From Nitrospira sp. MA-1 (lineage in GTDB: Bacteria; Nitrospirota; Nitrospiria; Nitrospirales; UBA8639): DNA of 64,000 nt. Numbering within the stretch: the stretch's first letter is position 1; the number at the start of each line of letters is the position of its first letter. Positions 1 through 10,400 of this stretch are shown here, piece by piece. The notes below the pieces were generated by a model. That model made no database searches. It saw only the letters and a list, made by a program, of their open reading frames with translations, and was not told the origin of the DNA. The DNA lies in contig JAQJDB010000007.1 of NCBI GenBank assembly GCA_032139905.1, positions 434,001 to 498,000 on the forward strand. Direction: 5' to 3'. Both the position numbers and the translations under genes were made by a program.

Positions 1-146
1 TCCGCCCATTGCCCCATATCTTGCAAAATACGCCGGATATGGTTCGAAGAACGTTCGAGAAAGTAGGAAAAGTTTGCCGGAATGAACTGGTTGAATTCTT
101 GAGGACTATTAATCACACCATTCATTGATGGAGATAAAGTTTTCAA
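1..146 (-). CDS. Partial hypothetical protein running off the left edge
   Basis: An open minus-strand frame of 48 visible codons continues past base 1. The TTG at 146-144 is chosen as start because a perfect AAGGAGG (plus-strand 153-159) lies six bases upstream; an in-frame ATG lies seven codons downstream. The visible N-terminus (MKTLSPSMNGVINSPQEFNQ) has no signal peptide or known motif. No function can be assigned. It is divergent from the hybrid kinase at 508. Confidence 0.5.
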   Translation of the reverse strand, partial: MKTLSPSMNGVINSPQEFNQFIPANFSYFLERSSNHIRRILQDMGQWA

Positions 147-507
147 CGTCGGCCTCCTTGCTGGGGGATAAAGAATGAATGAAACATAAATATCATTTCT
201 TCAAATCATGCCATCTGTCTTGTTGTACAAATTAACGAAATGATCCTCCATTCCGTACTGTTAATATCCCTTGATTCTCCGGATCCCGACCCTAGGGAGG
301 ACGTCCCCTCAATCAGGTTCCATGAAAGGGAAAAACTGAGAAAATCAGAGAGGGTGTTTCCCTCAAGCGGGTGAAACACCCTGATTTGTCAACTGAAAGA
401 ATGGGACAGATGTGATAGGGTTGAGCCTGCGAATCTGGGGCATGAATCAAAAATCTGGTTTCTCTCCGTTAACCTGAGGGGCTCATACAGGTGAAAGGTC
501 TTTTTCC
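147..507. other. Divergent intergenic region
   Basis: This gap separates a divergent gene pair and should hold both promoters. The only clear structure is the inverted repeat at 351-382. No convincing -35/-10 pair was recognised. Confidence 0.5.
351..382. repeat. Perfect 10-bp inverted repeat upstream of hybrid kinase
   Basis: AGGGTGTTTC at 351-360 is mirrored by GAAACACCCT at 373-382 around a 12-nt centre. There is no T-run after it, so it is more likely an operator or mRNA hairpin than a terminator. It lies about 125 bp before the kinase start. Confidence 0.5.
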
Positions 508-3500
508 ATGATGTCATCAAACCAGATGGCAGAACTCATCCGGAATAAGGATTGGACGGATACTCCCTTGGGAGATAGAGCCAACTGGCCCCCTCAGCTC
601 AAAACCTCCGTCCAAATAATTCTGGATTCGAGATTTCCTATGTTTATCTGGTGGGGAGAGCATCAGATCAATATTTATAACGATGCCTATATCCCGATGT
701 TGGGAAATCGGCATCCGGAGGCCTTGGGGGAATGTGCCTCGAAAATTTGGGCAGATATTTGGGAGGTCATTGATCCGCAAGTGCAAATGGTGTTTCAGGA
801 AGGTCGAGCAACCTGGAATGAAGACCTTCCGCTTTTTATGAGCAGATACGGGTTTTTGGAAGAAACCTTTTTTTCTTTTTCGTACAGTCCGATCAAGAAC
901 GATCAGGGCATGGTCGTGGGTCTCTTCTGTGCCGTGACCGAAGAAACAGGTCGAGTCTTAAAGGGGCGAAGACTCGACACCCTCCGGCAAATTTCCAAGG
1001 TCACCGAACGGTCAGAGTCGGTTGAAGAAGTCTGCCGGTTGTCGGCGGATGTTCTTGCCCGGAGTTCGCTGGATATCCCCTTCAGTTTGATATATCTATG
1101 GGACGCTGAAGAGCGTCATGTGTGTTTGAGGGCACAGTCGGGATTGGCGCCGGAATCCTCCCTTGTTCCGAATCGCCTGGAGGTGGATGGAGATAATTTT
1201 TATCCACGGCCGTGGTGGCCGGTGTCCTTTTCGCCCAGGTGGGAGGAGGCCGCGTTTTCCATTACGGTTGATTTGGGTGCTTCTGCAGGAGTCTGGCCGG
1301 AGCCCTGTCGGCAGGGCATGGTCTTACCTTTACCATCGTGGGAGCGAGAAAAAAAAGCCGGATATCTGGTTGTGGGGACCAGTCCGAGATTAGCGGTGAA
1401 TGGGAGATATTTTGAGTTTCTGAACTTGCTCGCCAACGGGATTTCCGGTTCTATCAACCGGGCGCAGGCGCTGGCCGAAGAGCGGAAACGGAATGAAGCA
1501 TTGGCGGAACTGAATCGTGCCAAAACAGAATTTTTCAGCAACGTGAGCCACGAGTTTCGAACGCCGCTGACACTGATTCTCGGTTCCTTGGATGAGGCGA
1601 TGCACCCGACCACTTTCCCCACGGCTCCGGCTGTGGCGGTGGCCCACCGGAATGCTTTGCGGATGCTAAAGTTGGTGAACACGCTATTGGACTTTTCCAG
1701 CCTGGAAGCGGGCCGGATGAAGGCACTATTTGAACCGGTGGATGTAAGCGGATTGACAAGTGACCTGGCTTCGACATTTGAATCGGCCATGAAAAAAGCC
1801 GGCCTGGAATTTATTGTGTCCTGTTCCACGCTGTCTCAACCGGTCTATGTTGATCGAAGTTCCTGGGAAAAAATCATTCTGAACCTGCTTTCTAATGCTC
1901 TGAAATTCACGCTGCAAGGACGGGTTTACGTGGAAGTCATTCCTCATGCGGAAGGCGTGGATGTTCGGGTTGGGGATTCCGGGGTCGGTATGAATCGGGA
2001 GACGCTTTCTCATGTGTTTGAGCGTTTTTTTAGGGCCAAGGAAGCCTTGGGACGAACATTTGAAGGAACCGGAATCGGTCTGGCCTTGGTGAAAGAGTTG
2101 GTGGAAATGCATGGCGGGAAGGTTCATGTTGAGAGTGAACCCGGAGAGGGAAGTGTGTTTACCGTGAGGGTCCCCTTCGGCTTTCATCACCTCCCGCCGG
2201 AGCAGGTAAGCCACACGTCCACGAAACCAACCGACGAGCGTTTAGCGAAGTCTTTCATTCTGGAATCCGAACAGTGGGCGGGAGGAATCGATCATGAGCC
2301 GTCCGGTCAAAAAGTTCTCCAGGATGAAAGAGATTCCGTTCAGAAGACGGATCGCTCACGTCCCATCATTTTATTGGTGGAAGACAATCGAGATATGCGG
2401 GACTATATGACGCGATTATTGCGGGCGGACTATGAGGTGGTTTCTGCATGTGATGGGCTGGAAGCCTTGGAGCAGGTTCACATGGTCCATCCCCATCTTA
2501 TTCTGAGTGATATCATGATGCCTCGCATTGATGGGCTCGAGTTGCTTAAACGGATTCGGTCCAATCGGGACCTGCAATCGACGCCGTTTATTTTCCTCTC
2601 GGCAAGGGCCGGTCAGGAGGCGCAGGTGGATGGACTGCTGACCGGTGCGGATGACTATCTGGTCAAACCGTTTTCGGCGGCAGAACTGCTGGCCAGAGTG
2701 AAAAAAACACTGGTATTGACAACGATGCGTCGTGCTGCGATCGAATATGAATCCCGCTTCCAGCATCTGGCTCACCACCCCGATGTCATGACCTGGATCA
2801 CAGAAGCAGACGGGAATTGTATCTTTCTCAGTCAAACCTGGTATGACTTTACCGGTCAGACGGAGGAAACCGGCCTGGGTGAGGGATGGATGACGGCTAT
2901 TCATCCTCACGATCGTTCATCCATTCAACAGGCGTTTTACGAAGCGAACAGAAAAAGACAATCCGTTCGACTGGAATATCGTCTTCGGAGTGCAAAGGGT
3001 GAGTATCACTACGTTCTGGATTCCGCCTCTCCCCGCTTTGAATCGGACGGCGGCTATCTGGGGTATGTCGGTTTGGTGCTGGATCTTTCCTATCAAAAAG
3101 AGATGGAAGAACAACAGCGGGAAAGTGAAGAACGGTTTCGCACGCTTGCCAATACGATTTCTCAATTTGCCTGGATGGCCGACTCGACGGGATGGATTTT
3201 TTGGTACAACGCACGTTGGTACGAGTATACCGGTACCACGCTCAAGGACATGGAAGGGTGGGGGTGGAAGACTGTCCATCATCCTGATCATGTCGACCGG
3301 GTGGTTGAGAAAATCAGCCGATGTTTTCAGACGGGTGAAATATGGGAAGACACCTTTCCTCTCAAGAGCAAGGACGGAGAATACCGGTGGTTCCTTTCCC
3401 GGGCCGTACCGATTCGGGATCAGAATGGGAAGGTGGTGCGATGGATTGGCACCAATACGGACATTACCGAATTAAAAACGATGCAGGAGCAACTCCAACA

Positions 3501-4320
3501 TCTGACAGCCAAATTGGAAAGTCGAATTGCCCGACGCACGGAGGAACTGCGCCATAACCAATCTCGCCTTCAATCGCTCATCGGGGAGCTGATTCTGACG
3601 GAACAGCGGGAACGACGCAGGATTGCGGAGGAACTTCATGATTTTTTGGCTCAGCTCCTTGTGGCCTGCCGGTTACGGGTCAGTAGCCTGGAGCAAATGG
3701 TGAGTGCTTCGGGGGGTCTGGTTTCTGTTCTTCAAGAAATTGATCGCATTCTCGATCAATCGTTGGGCTATACGCGCTCTCTGGTCGCTCAACTGGTCCC
3801 GTCGGTGCTGTATCAATTCGGGTTGTTAGAGGCCTTGCGGTGGTTGGCCGAGGATATGAAGGAATATGGGCTCTCTGTGGAAGTTCAAATGGATCGTGAC
3901 CATCTGACCCTCACGGAGAATGAGGCGGTGCTCCTGTTTCAATCCGTTCGTGAACTTATGCTGAACGTAGTGAAACATGCAGGTGTGAACAGGGTGTGCT
4001 TGGCTGTCACCCTTTCCTCACCGGAGGAGGTCTGCATCGAAATTGCGGATCAAGGCAAAGGATTCGATCTTCACCTCATCGAACAACACAGCCATTCCTC
4101 CAATCAATTCGGACTGTTCAGTATTCGGGAACGTATGTCTTTATTAGGTGGGCGGATGGTCATAGACTCAACTTCCGGTTCAGGGACACGCATCCGCCTG
4201 TATGCATCCCTGCCCGATCAGGCGCGACCGAATGCGGCCTTTTCTTCTCTGGCTCCGGCCCCGATGGTGGTTACGGAGATCAGTCAGGAATCAAGTCCGG
4301 AAAGGTCGTCAGGATTTTGA
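508..4320 (+). CDS. Hybrid sensor histidine kinase with two kinase cores
   Basis: This 1270-residue cytoplasmic signalling protein has no membrane segment. In order it shows a PAS-like domain (about 30-150), a GAF-like region (155-330), a classical HisKA box with phospho-acceptor H348 (NVSHEFRTPL) plus HATPase (about 455-565), a receiver (about 620-735, phospho-acceptor D668), two PAS domains (about 745-995), and then a second kinase of HisKA_3 type with H1044 (EELHDFLAQLL) and HATPase (about 1130-1230). Two complete kinase cores of different classes in one chain is uncommon. The second core matches those of the kinases at 7217, 16534, 24914 and 30263. The stop TGA at 4318-4320 is followed in the same frame by a receiver domain, so the protein may have lost a C-terminal receiver. 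The ligand is unknown. Confidence 0.9.
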   Translation: MMSSNQMAELIRNKDWTDTPLGDRANWPPQLKTSVQIILDSRFPMFIWWGEHQINIYNDAYIPMLGNRHPEALGECASKIWADIWEVIDPQVQMVFQEGRATWNEDLPLFMSRYGFLEETFFSFSYSPIKNDQGMVVGLFCAVTEETGRVLKGRRLDTLRQISKVTERSESVEEVCRLSADVLARSSLDIPFSLIYLWDAEERHVCLRAQSGLAPESSLVPNRLEVDGDNFYPRPWWPVSFSPRWEEAAFSITVDLGASAGVWPEPCRQGMVLPLPSWEREKKAGYLVVGTSPRLAVNGRYFEFLNLLANGISGSINRAQALAEERKRNEALAELNRAKTEFFSNVSHEFRTPLTLILGSLDEAMHPTTFPTAPAVAVAHRNALRMLKLVNTLLDFSSLEAGRMKALFEPVDVSGLTSDLASTFESAMKKAGLEFIVSCSTLSQPVYVDRSSWEKIILNLLSNALKFTLQGRVYVEVIPHAEGVDVRVGDSGVGMNRETLSHVFERFFRAKEALGRTFEGTGIGLALVKELVEMHGGKVHVESEPGEGSVFTVRVPFGFHHLPPEQVSHTSTKPTDERLAKSFILESEQWAGGIDHEPSGQKVLQDERDSVQKTDRSRPIILLVEDNRDMRDYMTRLLRADYEVVSACDGLEALEQVHMVHPHLILSDIMMPRIDGLELLKRIRSNRDLQSTPFIFLSARAGQEAQVDGLLTGADDYLVKPFSAAELLARVKKTLVLTTMRRAAIEYESRFQHLAHHPDVMTWITEADGNCIFLSQTWYDFTGQTEETGLGEGWMTAIHPHDRSSIQQAFYEANRKRQSVRLEYRLRSAKGEYHYVLDSASPRFESDGGYLGYVGLVLDLSYQKEMEEQQRESEERFRTLANTISQFAWMADSTGWIFWYNARWYEYTGTTLKDMEGWGWKTVHHPDHVDRVVEKISRCFQTGEIWEDTFPLKSKDGEYRWFLSRAVPIRDQNGKVVRWIGTNTDITELKTMQEQLQHLTAKLESRIARRTEELRHNQSRLQSLIGELILTEQRERRRIAEELHDFLAQLLVACRLRVSSLEQMVSASGGLVSVLQEIDRILDQSLGYTRSLVAQLVPSVLYQFGLLEALRWLAEDMKEYGLSVEVQMDRDHLTLTENEAVLLFQSVRELMLNVVKHAGVNRVCLAVTLSSPEEVCIEIADQGKGFDLHLIEQHSHSSNQFGLFSIRERMSLLGGRMVIDSTSGSGTRIRLYASLPDQARPNAAFSSLAPAPMVVTEISQESSPERSSGF

Positions 4321-4329
4321 GTCATTCTG

Positions 4330-4692
4330 GTGGATGATCATGCCGTGGTTCGGCAGGGTTTGCGAAGTCTGCTGGGCGCCTTTTCCGACATTGAGGTCGT
4401 GGGGGAAGCCGGGGATGGGATAGAGGCTATCCGTCTGACAGCATCTCTGCAACCCGATGTAGTGGTCATGGATATCAATATGCCCAAAATGAATGGTATT
4501 GAAGCCACCAGGCAGATTCGTCATCACCACCCTGGGATTCACGTAATCGGATTATCGGTTCGTCAGGATAAGGAAACGGAGCAAGCTATGCGTGGAGCCG
4601 GTGCAGCGGCATATTTATCCAAAGAGTCTGCCGGCCAGGAACTCTATCGCCTGATTGTTCAAATCGTCTGCATGCATCAAAAATTCAGTTGA
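4330..4692 (+). CDS. Orphan receiver-domain response regulator
   Basis: This is a 120-residue receiver domain with no output domain. It has the acidic pocket (VDDH), phospho-acceptor Asp in VVVMDINMP, and the conserved Lys in AYLSKE. It is NarL-like in sequence but lacks the HTH. It lies in the same frame as the preceding kinase, directly after its TGA; the first residues VIL of the fold are encoded between the stop and the GTG at 4330. No good ribosome site precedes it. Translation may restart at ATT 4324, CTG 4327 or GTG 4330, or the two genes were one fused protein like the kinase at 7462-11601. The receiver itself looks intact. Confidence 0.75.
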   Translation: MDDHAVVRQGLRSLLGAFSDIEVVGEAGDGIEAIRLTASLQPDVVVMDINMPKMNGIEATRQIRHHHPGIHVIGLSVRQDKETEQAMRGAGAAAYLSKESAGQELYRLIVQIVCMHQKFS

Positions 4693-4799
4693 GCCTCAAC
4701 GCAGATTCCAATCCAGGACATTTTTTGTTCACGCTCGCCAATTTTGTCAACTGACATCCTCTGAGCGTTTCCTCATTCTAATTCAAATCTTTCCTCTGT

Positions 4800-6329
4800 A
4801 TGTTCCATGGAAATGGGGGTATGCCGGTGCTGTTCCATATTGCCATATTTGCTTTGTCCTTTGGTCTGATGGTCGGCTTGGGAATAGCCGAAGAGGATGT
4901 GGAAAACACCGCCGAGGTTACGGGAGAAGGGGCTGAAGAGGTTGATGATACCCGTGTGGCCGTGGCCGTGAAAAATCGATTTTCTCGAGTCGATCCAAAG
5001 TCATTTTCTTCAATCGAAGTCACGGTTAAACATGGGGTCGTCACTCTCACCGGGACTGCGGATAGTCTTTGGACGCAACAGCGTGCCACAGAACTTCCGC
5101 AGACTATTCGGGGGGTTCGGGGAGTGATCGACCGCCTTTCAGTAGGACCGGTCGGCAGGATCGATGATTCGGTTCTCGAAAAGCACCTGACATACCTGTT
5201 CGATGAAAATCCTGTGGTGGAGCGCGATAACATTCATCTTGATGTTCAAAATGGGGTCCTCACCTTGAAGGGACGGGTGCACTCCAGACAAGAAAAACAG
5301 ACTGCGCTCAATTTAGCAAAAATGGTCAAAGGCATCGTCGAGCTGCGGGACCTACTGAATGTGGAGGGTGTTCGAGACAGGCCGGATTCGGTCCTGAAGG
5401 AGGAAATCATTCATCGTCTGGTATTCGACGTCTGGGTGGTACGTCCATCCTTATTAAAGGTTCAGGTGAAAAAAGGGCATGCGATTCTGACAGGACAAGT
5501 GGGAAGCGCCTACGAAAAAGGCCGGGTGGCCGAATTGGCGTGGGTTGAGGGTGTCCATGACGTAGATGTGAGCGGTATCACCGTCAATTGGGTGTCGCCG
5601 GATCCGATGCTGCGTACTCAGCGTCCCATCTTTTCGGATCAGGAAGTTTCCAATGCCATTCAAGGGGTGCTGGCTTATGACCGCCGCGTGGCTCCCTTTC
5701 ACATCCACGTGTCGGTAAAAAATGGGACCGTGACCCTGGAGGGCAATGTGCCTTTTCTGTCCATCAGACGTGAGGCTGAACAAAATGCGAATAACACCGT
5801 CGGGGTCCAATCCGTGAAGAACCTCATCACGGTCCAGTCTAACGCGACTCCTAAGGATGCCGATGTTCAGGCCCGGTTATTGGAGGCGTTTTCACGAGAT
5901 CCTGTCTTGGAGCAGTTCACGCTTGGGGCCGTGGTGAAGAAGGGAGCCGTCCTGCTCACGGGGACCGTCAATTCGATTTATGAACGAAACCATGCCGAAA
6001 ACGTGGCTTCCCGGATTCAAGGGGTGAAGAGCCTGACCAATCAAATCAGTTTTTCCACATCTGAAATCAAAAAATCTGATTGGGAAATTCAACTGGATTT
6101 CGAAAACCAGGTGTGGTGGAGCCCATTCTTATCGAGCCAGGATATCGTGGCGACGGTGGAAGATGGCAGGGCGACCTTGTCCGGTTCCGTGCAGCATATT
6201 CACCAACGTCTCATTGCCGAACAGCAGGCTTTTGAAGCCGGGGCGTCGACCGTGATTAATCGGTTGCGGGTTGGAAACTCTCCAGGTTCCGCGGAATCAT
6301 CAAGTCCAAGGATTCCTGCCGGACGTTGA
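4800..6329 (+). CDS. Secreted protein with six tandem BON domains
   Basis: The protein has an N-terminal hydrophobic signal segment (LFHIAIFALSFGLMVGLGIA), then six consecutive BON domains of about 65-75 residues. Each has the pattern of a helix, then VxVKxGxVxLxGxV, then a helix ending in GVxxVxNxIxV. BON domains are known from OsmY-type periplasmic proteins and are thought to bind phospholipid or membrane surfaces. ATG 4821 may be the true start, since GGAAATGGGGG lies just before it. A periplasmic role in envelope stress is inferred. Most BON proteins have one to three copies, so six is long. Confidence 0.8.
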   Translation: MFHGNGGMPVLFHIAIFALSFGLMVGLGIAEEDVENTAEVTGEGAEEVDDTRVAVAVKNRFSRVDPKSFSSIEVTVKHGVVTLTGTADSLWTQQRATELPQTIRGVRGVIDRLSVGPVGRIDDSVLEKHLTYLFDENPVVERDNIHLDVQNGVLTLKGRVHSRQEKQTALNLAKMVKGIVELRDLLNVEGVRDRPDSVLKEEIIHRLVFDVWVVRPSLLKVQVKKGHAILTGQVGSAYEKGRVAELAWVEGVHDVDVSGITVNWVSPDPMLRTQRPIFSDQEVSNAIQGVLAYDRRVAPFHIHVSVKNGTVTLEGNVPFLSIRREAEQNANNTVGVQSVKNLITVQSNATPKDADVQARLLEAFSRDPVLEQFTLGAVVKKGAVLLTGTVNSIYERNHAENVASRIQGVKSLTNQISFSTSEIKKSDWEIQLDFENQVWWSPFLSSQDIVATVEDGRATLSGSVQHIHQRLIAEQQAFEAGASTVINRLRVGNSPGSAESSSPRIPAGR

Positions 6330-6438
6330 ATGCGAGTCTGGTCATCAGGACCAATGTAATTTCATCAGCCACACAGCGTTGAGAGTGATGAATGACGAAT
6401 GGAATGGCCGCGACTTGCTCCATGACGCGATTAGGTAT

Positions 6439-6454
6439 TTACCCTCAAGGGTAA
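6439..6454. repeat. Short palindrome TTACCCT-CA-AGGGTAA
   Basis: A perfect 7-bp inverted repeat with a 2-nt centre lies about 100 bp before the STAS gene. It has the size of an operator site, but no regulator can be named. Confidence 0.3.
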
Positions 6455-6551
6455 TGTAGAGTGGTACGAGAGTCCGGAATGCGTACAATTGGGAAAATTT
6501 CTTCATACTTGTTGAACAATATCTTTATTTTCATGTAAGGAGGTCATTGTT

Positions 6552-6974
6552 ATGAAATGCACCATTAGCACTCCTGGCCAACTCGTGGTCCTCACCCTCA
6601 CGGTAGATCTCAGTATCAACACACCCAATTTGAGCCGAACAGATTTATTATTGGACCACGTGGTATCGTCACCGATTTCCTTACTTATAATAGATTTTAG
6701 GAACTTGTCTTGTGTGAATTCAATTGGGTCTTGGACCCTCTTCCAGATCGTGTTCAAAGCCAGGGAGCAAAAAAAGGCTGTCTATCTGTACAACCTCCAA
6801 CCTGCCTTACAACCACATTTGAAAGAGGCAGGAATACTTGAAATGGCCCACGTGATTAACACCAGAGAAGATTTGGGGAATTTATTACACGGAAATTACC
6901 GACTTCCGGAGTCAGGCGCGAAAATTTCTTTAAAGGAGGAACAGGTTTCTTCTGCCAGCATGTCATCGGTGTAA
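6552..6974 (+). CDS. STAS-domain protein (anti-sigma-factor antagonist type)
   Basis: The 140-residue protein carries a STAS domain: a beta strand LLIIDFRNLSCVNSIGS followed by helix, strand and helix. The family phospho-site Ser/Thr normally lies in D-S-x-G; here the matching segment reads NSIG, so a serine is present but the Asp is Asn. Such proteins act in partner-switching with anti-sigma kinases or as subunits of stressosome-like complexes. A strong AAGGAGG lies nine bases before the ATG. No partner kinase is adjacent. The target is unknown. Confidence 0.7.
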   Translation: MKCTISTPGQLVVLTLTVDLSINTPNLSRTDLLLDHVVSSPISLLIIDFRNLSCVNSIGSWTLFQIVFKAREQKKAVYLYNLQPALQPHLKEAGILEMAHVINTREDLGNLLHGNYRLPESGAKISLKEEQVSSASMSSV

Positions 6975-7216
6975 AAATCACATCGGCGGGATTTAATATT
7001 GTATTTTTGCAAGATCAATTGATCACACGTTTAGGGTTAAGAAATCTCGTTTAGACATAAAATAAAAAACTGTATGCGAGGAATTCACATCTCGCGTATA
7101 CAATTCGGATATACAGAGGATGAGGATGAGAAAGGAACATATTCGGTGCGAAATCTTTCTTTAAAGCCGTAAGTTAGGTAATATTCTCCCTCAATAAAAG
7201 ATCAGCAAGGACTTTT

Positions 7217-7461
7217 GTGACCCCTAAAAAAAAATCTTCCAAGGGTCGATCTGCCTCCTCGTCTACCCCTTTCCCCAAAAAATCGTCAATACGCCAAAAA
7301 GCACGGAAGTCCTCAAGTAGGCTCTTTCTTCAGCACCAACTCGTTCCCCCCATCATCAGGGAGTTTCGCCGGACACACACGCCCATGCGTTTCCCATTGT
7401 CGGGATAGGGGCCTCTGCGGGCGGGTTTGAAGCTTTTACGAAATTCTTCTCCCTTCTTCCT
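7217..7461 (+). pseudogene. N-terminal part of CheB/CheR kinase, cut off by a frameshift
   Basis: A GTG at 7217 with AAGGA five bases upstream begins a basic Lys/Ser-rich N-terminus (MTPKKKSSKGRSASSS), typical of CheB-CheR fusion proteins. This frame ends at 7408. The frame of the main protein is open from 7321 and encodes FPIVGIGASAGGFEAF, the CheB N-terminus with its catalytic Ser (codon 7414), but has no ATG, GTG or TTG before 7462. One extra C in the C-run at 7346-7351 would join both frames into one protein. This is either a sequencing error, a recent mutation or a programmed -1 shift. Confidence 0.65.
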
Positions 7462-10400
7462 GTGAACACCGGGATGGGGTTTGTGCTGGTACAGCATTTG
7501 GCCCCCGATCATGACAGTCTGATACCTGAACTCTTGGGGAAGCACTCGTCCATCCCCGTTCAAGCCGTCGCGGATCAAACCCGAGTGAAACCCAACCATG
7601 TGTATGTCATCCCCCCCAATGCCGATCTGACGATTGAAGGGGGGCTGTTGCGGCTGGTCCCCCCCGTTCAGCCCCATGGGCACCGGACCCCGATCGATCG
7701 TTTTTTCATGTCCCTGGCCGAAGACCAGGGTCCATACGCCATCGGTCTGATTTTCTCCGGGGCGGGATCTGACGGCACCAACGGTGTTCGCGCGCTCAAA
7801 GAGTACGGAGGGATGTCCATAGCCCAATCGGCCGAAACGGCCAAATTCAATAGTATGCCGAAGAGCGCCATTTTAACCGGGCTCGTCGATCATATTTTGA
7901 CGATCGAAGAGATGCCGGAGACGCTCATGAAGTATGGAATGTATCTCTCCGGTCTCCGTGAGGGTAAAGGCCTGGACCATCTTGGTGAAGAAACGTTAAA
8001 GCGGTTGGATACGATCTGTACACTTCTGCGGCGGCACACCGGGCACGACTTTCGTCAATACCGCAGCAGCACCATTAGCCGACGGGTTCAGCGACGCATG
8101 CAGATCTTCCACATGGATTCCGTCACGCAATACCTCGAACGACTTCGGGAAAATCCGGACGAAATCCAGCAACTGTTCAAAGATCTGCTGATCGGGGTCA
8201 CGCAGTTCTTCAGGGACCTGGAAGCGTTCGATGCCCTGGATCGGGACATTATCCCCAAAATCGGCCACATCAAAGGTTCAGGGGAATCCCTCAGGATTTG
8301 GGTTGCCGGCTGTTCAACGGGAGAAGAGGTCTATTCCCTGGCCATGTTAATGCATGAATATCTTTATCGTGAACATCTGGACCTTTCTGTTCAAATTTTT
8401 GCGACGGATATCGATGAACAGGCATTGGACACGGCCCGCCAGGGACGATATCCAGAAAAAATCGCCGAGCATGTGACGGCCGAGCGGCTTTCCCGGTTCT
8501 TTGAAAAGGATGGTTCCTCCTATCGGGTCGTCAAGGCCATCCGCGATGTCTGCGTGTTTTCCCTTCATAATATCGTCGCCGATCCGCCCTTTTCCCGCAT
8601 GGATCTCATCTCCTGCCGGAATCTGTTGATCTACATGGATTCGGACCTTCAATATCAGATCCTTTCTTTGTTTCATTATTCCCTGAACCGGGGAGGGTAT
8701 CTGTTACTCGGCTCCTCTGAACACGCGGCGGGGCACTCAAAATTTTTCCGGTCGGTGAATAAACGGCATCGGATTTTCCAGGCCAAGGAGATCATGCATC
8801 AAATCCCGTTTGATTTACCCTTGAGAGGGCCCAAGGAAGACACGTCGGGTCAGAAACCCGCCTTTCACCATCACCCGGAAAAAAACTTCGAATTTTTCGA
8901 TCGCCTGATCAGACAGGAATATGGCCCGCCCGCCGTGCTGATTGATAGAGAGAGCCATGTGCAATACATCTCCGGGCAGACCCGAGATTATCTGGAACTG
9001 CCTTCGGGCTCATTGAGCATCAACCTGATCCAGTTGGTCAGGCCGGAATTGCGTATTGCCTTGCGCTCAGGCATTTTTCAGGCGATGAAAACCGGCAAGG
9101 AGATCGTTCAGGAACATATACAGTTTTCCAAGGACAAGGTCATCCAATCTGTGGATGTCATTGTCCGGCCCATCGTCAATTCGAAGGAAAAACCGGAATG
9201 GCTGATGGTGGTGTTTCGGGAGCGGGGCCCGATCGCAACAAGCCCGACGGAACCGAAATCCCCGAGGAAGCGCTCGAATGACCATCCCCGGATCATTCGG
9301 GAATTGGAGCAGGAAAACAACTCGATCAGGGACCATTTGCAGTCGGCCGTGGAGGAACTGGAGGCCTCGAACCAGGACTTGAAAACGTCCAACGAGGAAC
9401 TGCTTTCCGTGAATGAGGAATTGCAATCCGCCAACGAAGAACTGCAAACCTCCAAAGAGGAAATGCAATCCATCAATGAAGAGTTGGGAACGGTCAATGC
9501 CCAATTGGTGAGTAAGGTGGAGGAATTGGACCAGTCCCATGCAGACGTGGAAAATCTTTTTCTGACATCGGACATCGCCACGCTGTTTCTTGATTCCAAA
9601 CTCGCGATCAAACACTTCACCCCTGCGGTTCAAAAAATTTTTCGGTTTCGGGATATCGACTTAGGCCGACCCGTTTCCGAATTGGCGGCATTCTTGGAGG
9701 ATGAGACCTTAGTCCCGGATATTCAGGAAGTGATTCGAACCTCAATGGTCAAGGAAACGGAACGACCGTTGGGCAAGGATTCCAGGATTTATCTATCCCG
9801 AATGATTCCCTTTCGGACCCAGGACAATCTGCTAGAGGGAGTGGTGTTGACTTTTGTGGATATCACCAGGATCCGGAAGGCGGAAATCCAGGTGGCGGAT
9901 TTCTCGCGCCGGCACAATGCCATTGAGGTGGTCGCCGCTTTCGGACGACTGGCGCTTCAGGAACGGGATCTGGCCAAGGTCATGGACGAATGTGTCAGGC
10001 TGCTGAGCCGCACGCTTTCGGTCGAACTGGTCAAGGTCCTGGAATTATTACCTGGCAAACAGTCCCTCCTGCTCCGGGCAGGAGTCGGCTGGAACGACGG
10101 GATTGTCGGACACGCCGTCGTAGGCGCCGGTCGAGAATCGCAAGCCGGCTATGCGCTGTTGTCCGGTGCCCCGGTGGTCGTGGCGGATCTCTCTCAGGAA
10201 ACCCGGTTTTCGGACCCCGCATTATTGTCCAATCATCATGTGGTCAGCGGCATGAGTTGCCTCATCCGCGATCATGAGGGCGTTCCTCACGGCGTCCTCG
10301 GTGTGCATTCCACGTCGAAAAGGTCGTTTACCGAGGAGGATGTCATATTTCTTCAAGCCATGGCGAATATTCTGGCCTACGCCGTCTACCGCACGGGTGT

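Noticed and set aside
1200-1829. Long minus-strand frame inside the first kinase
   Set aside because: It is a shadow of the kinase coding strand, with Ser/Arg-rich content typical of antisense frames.
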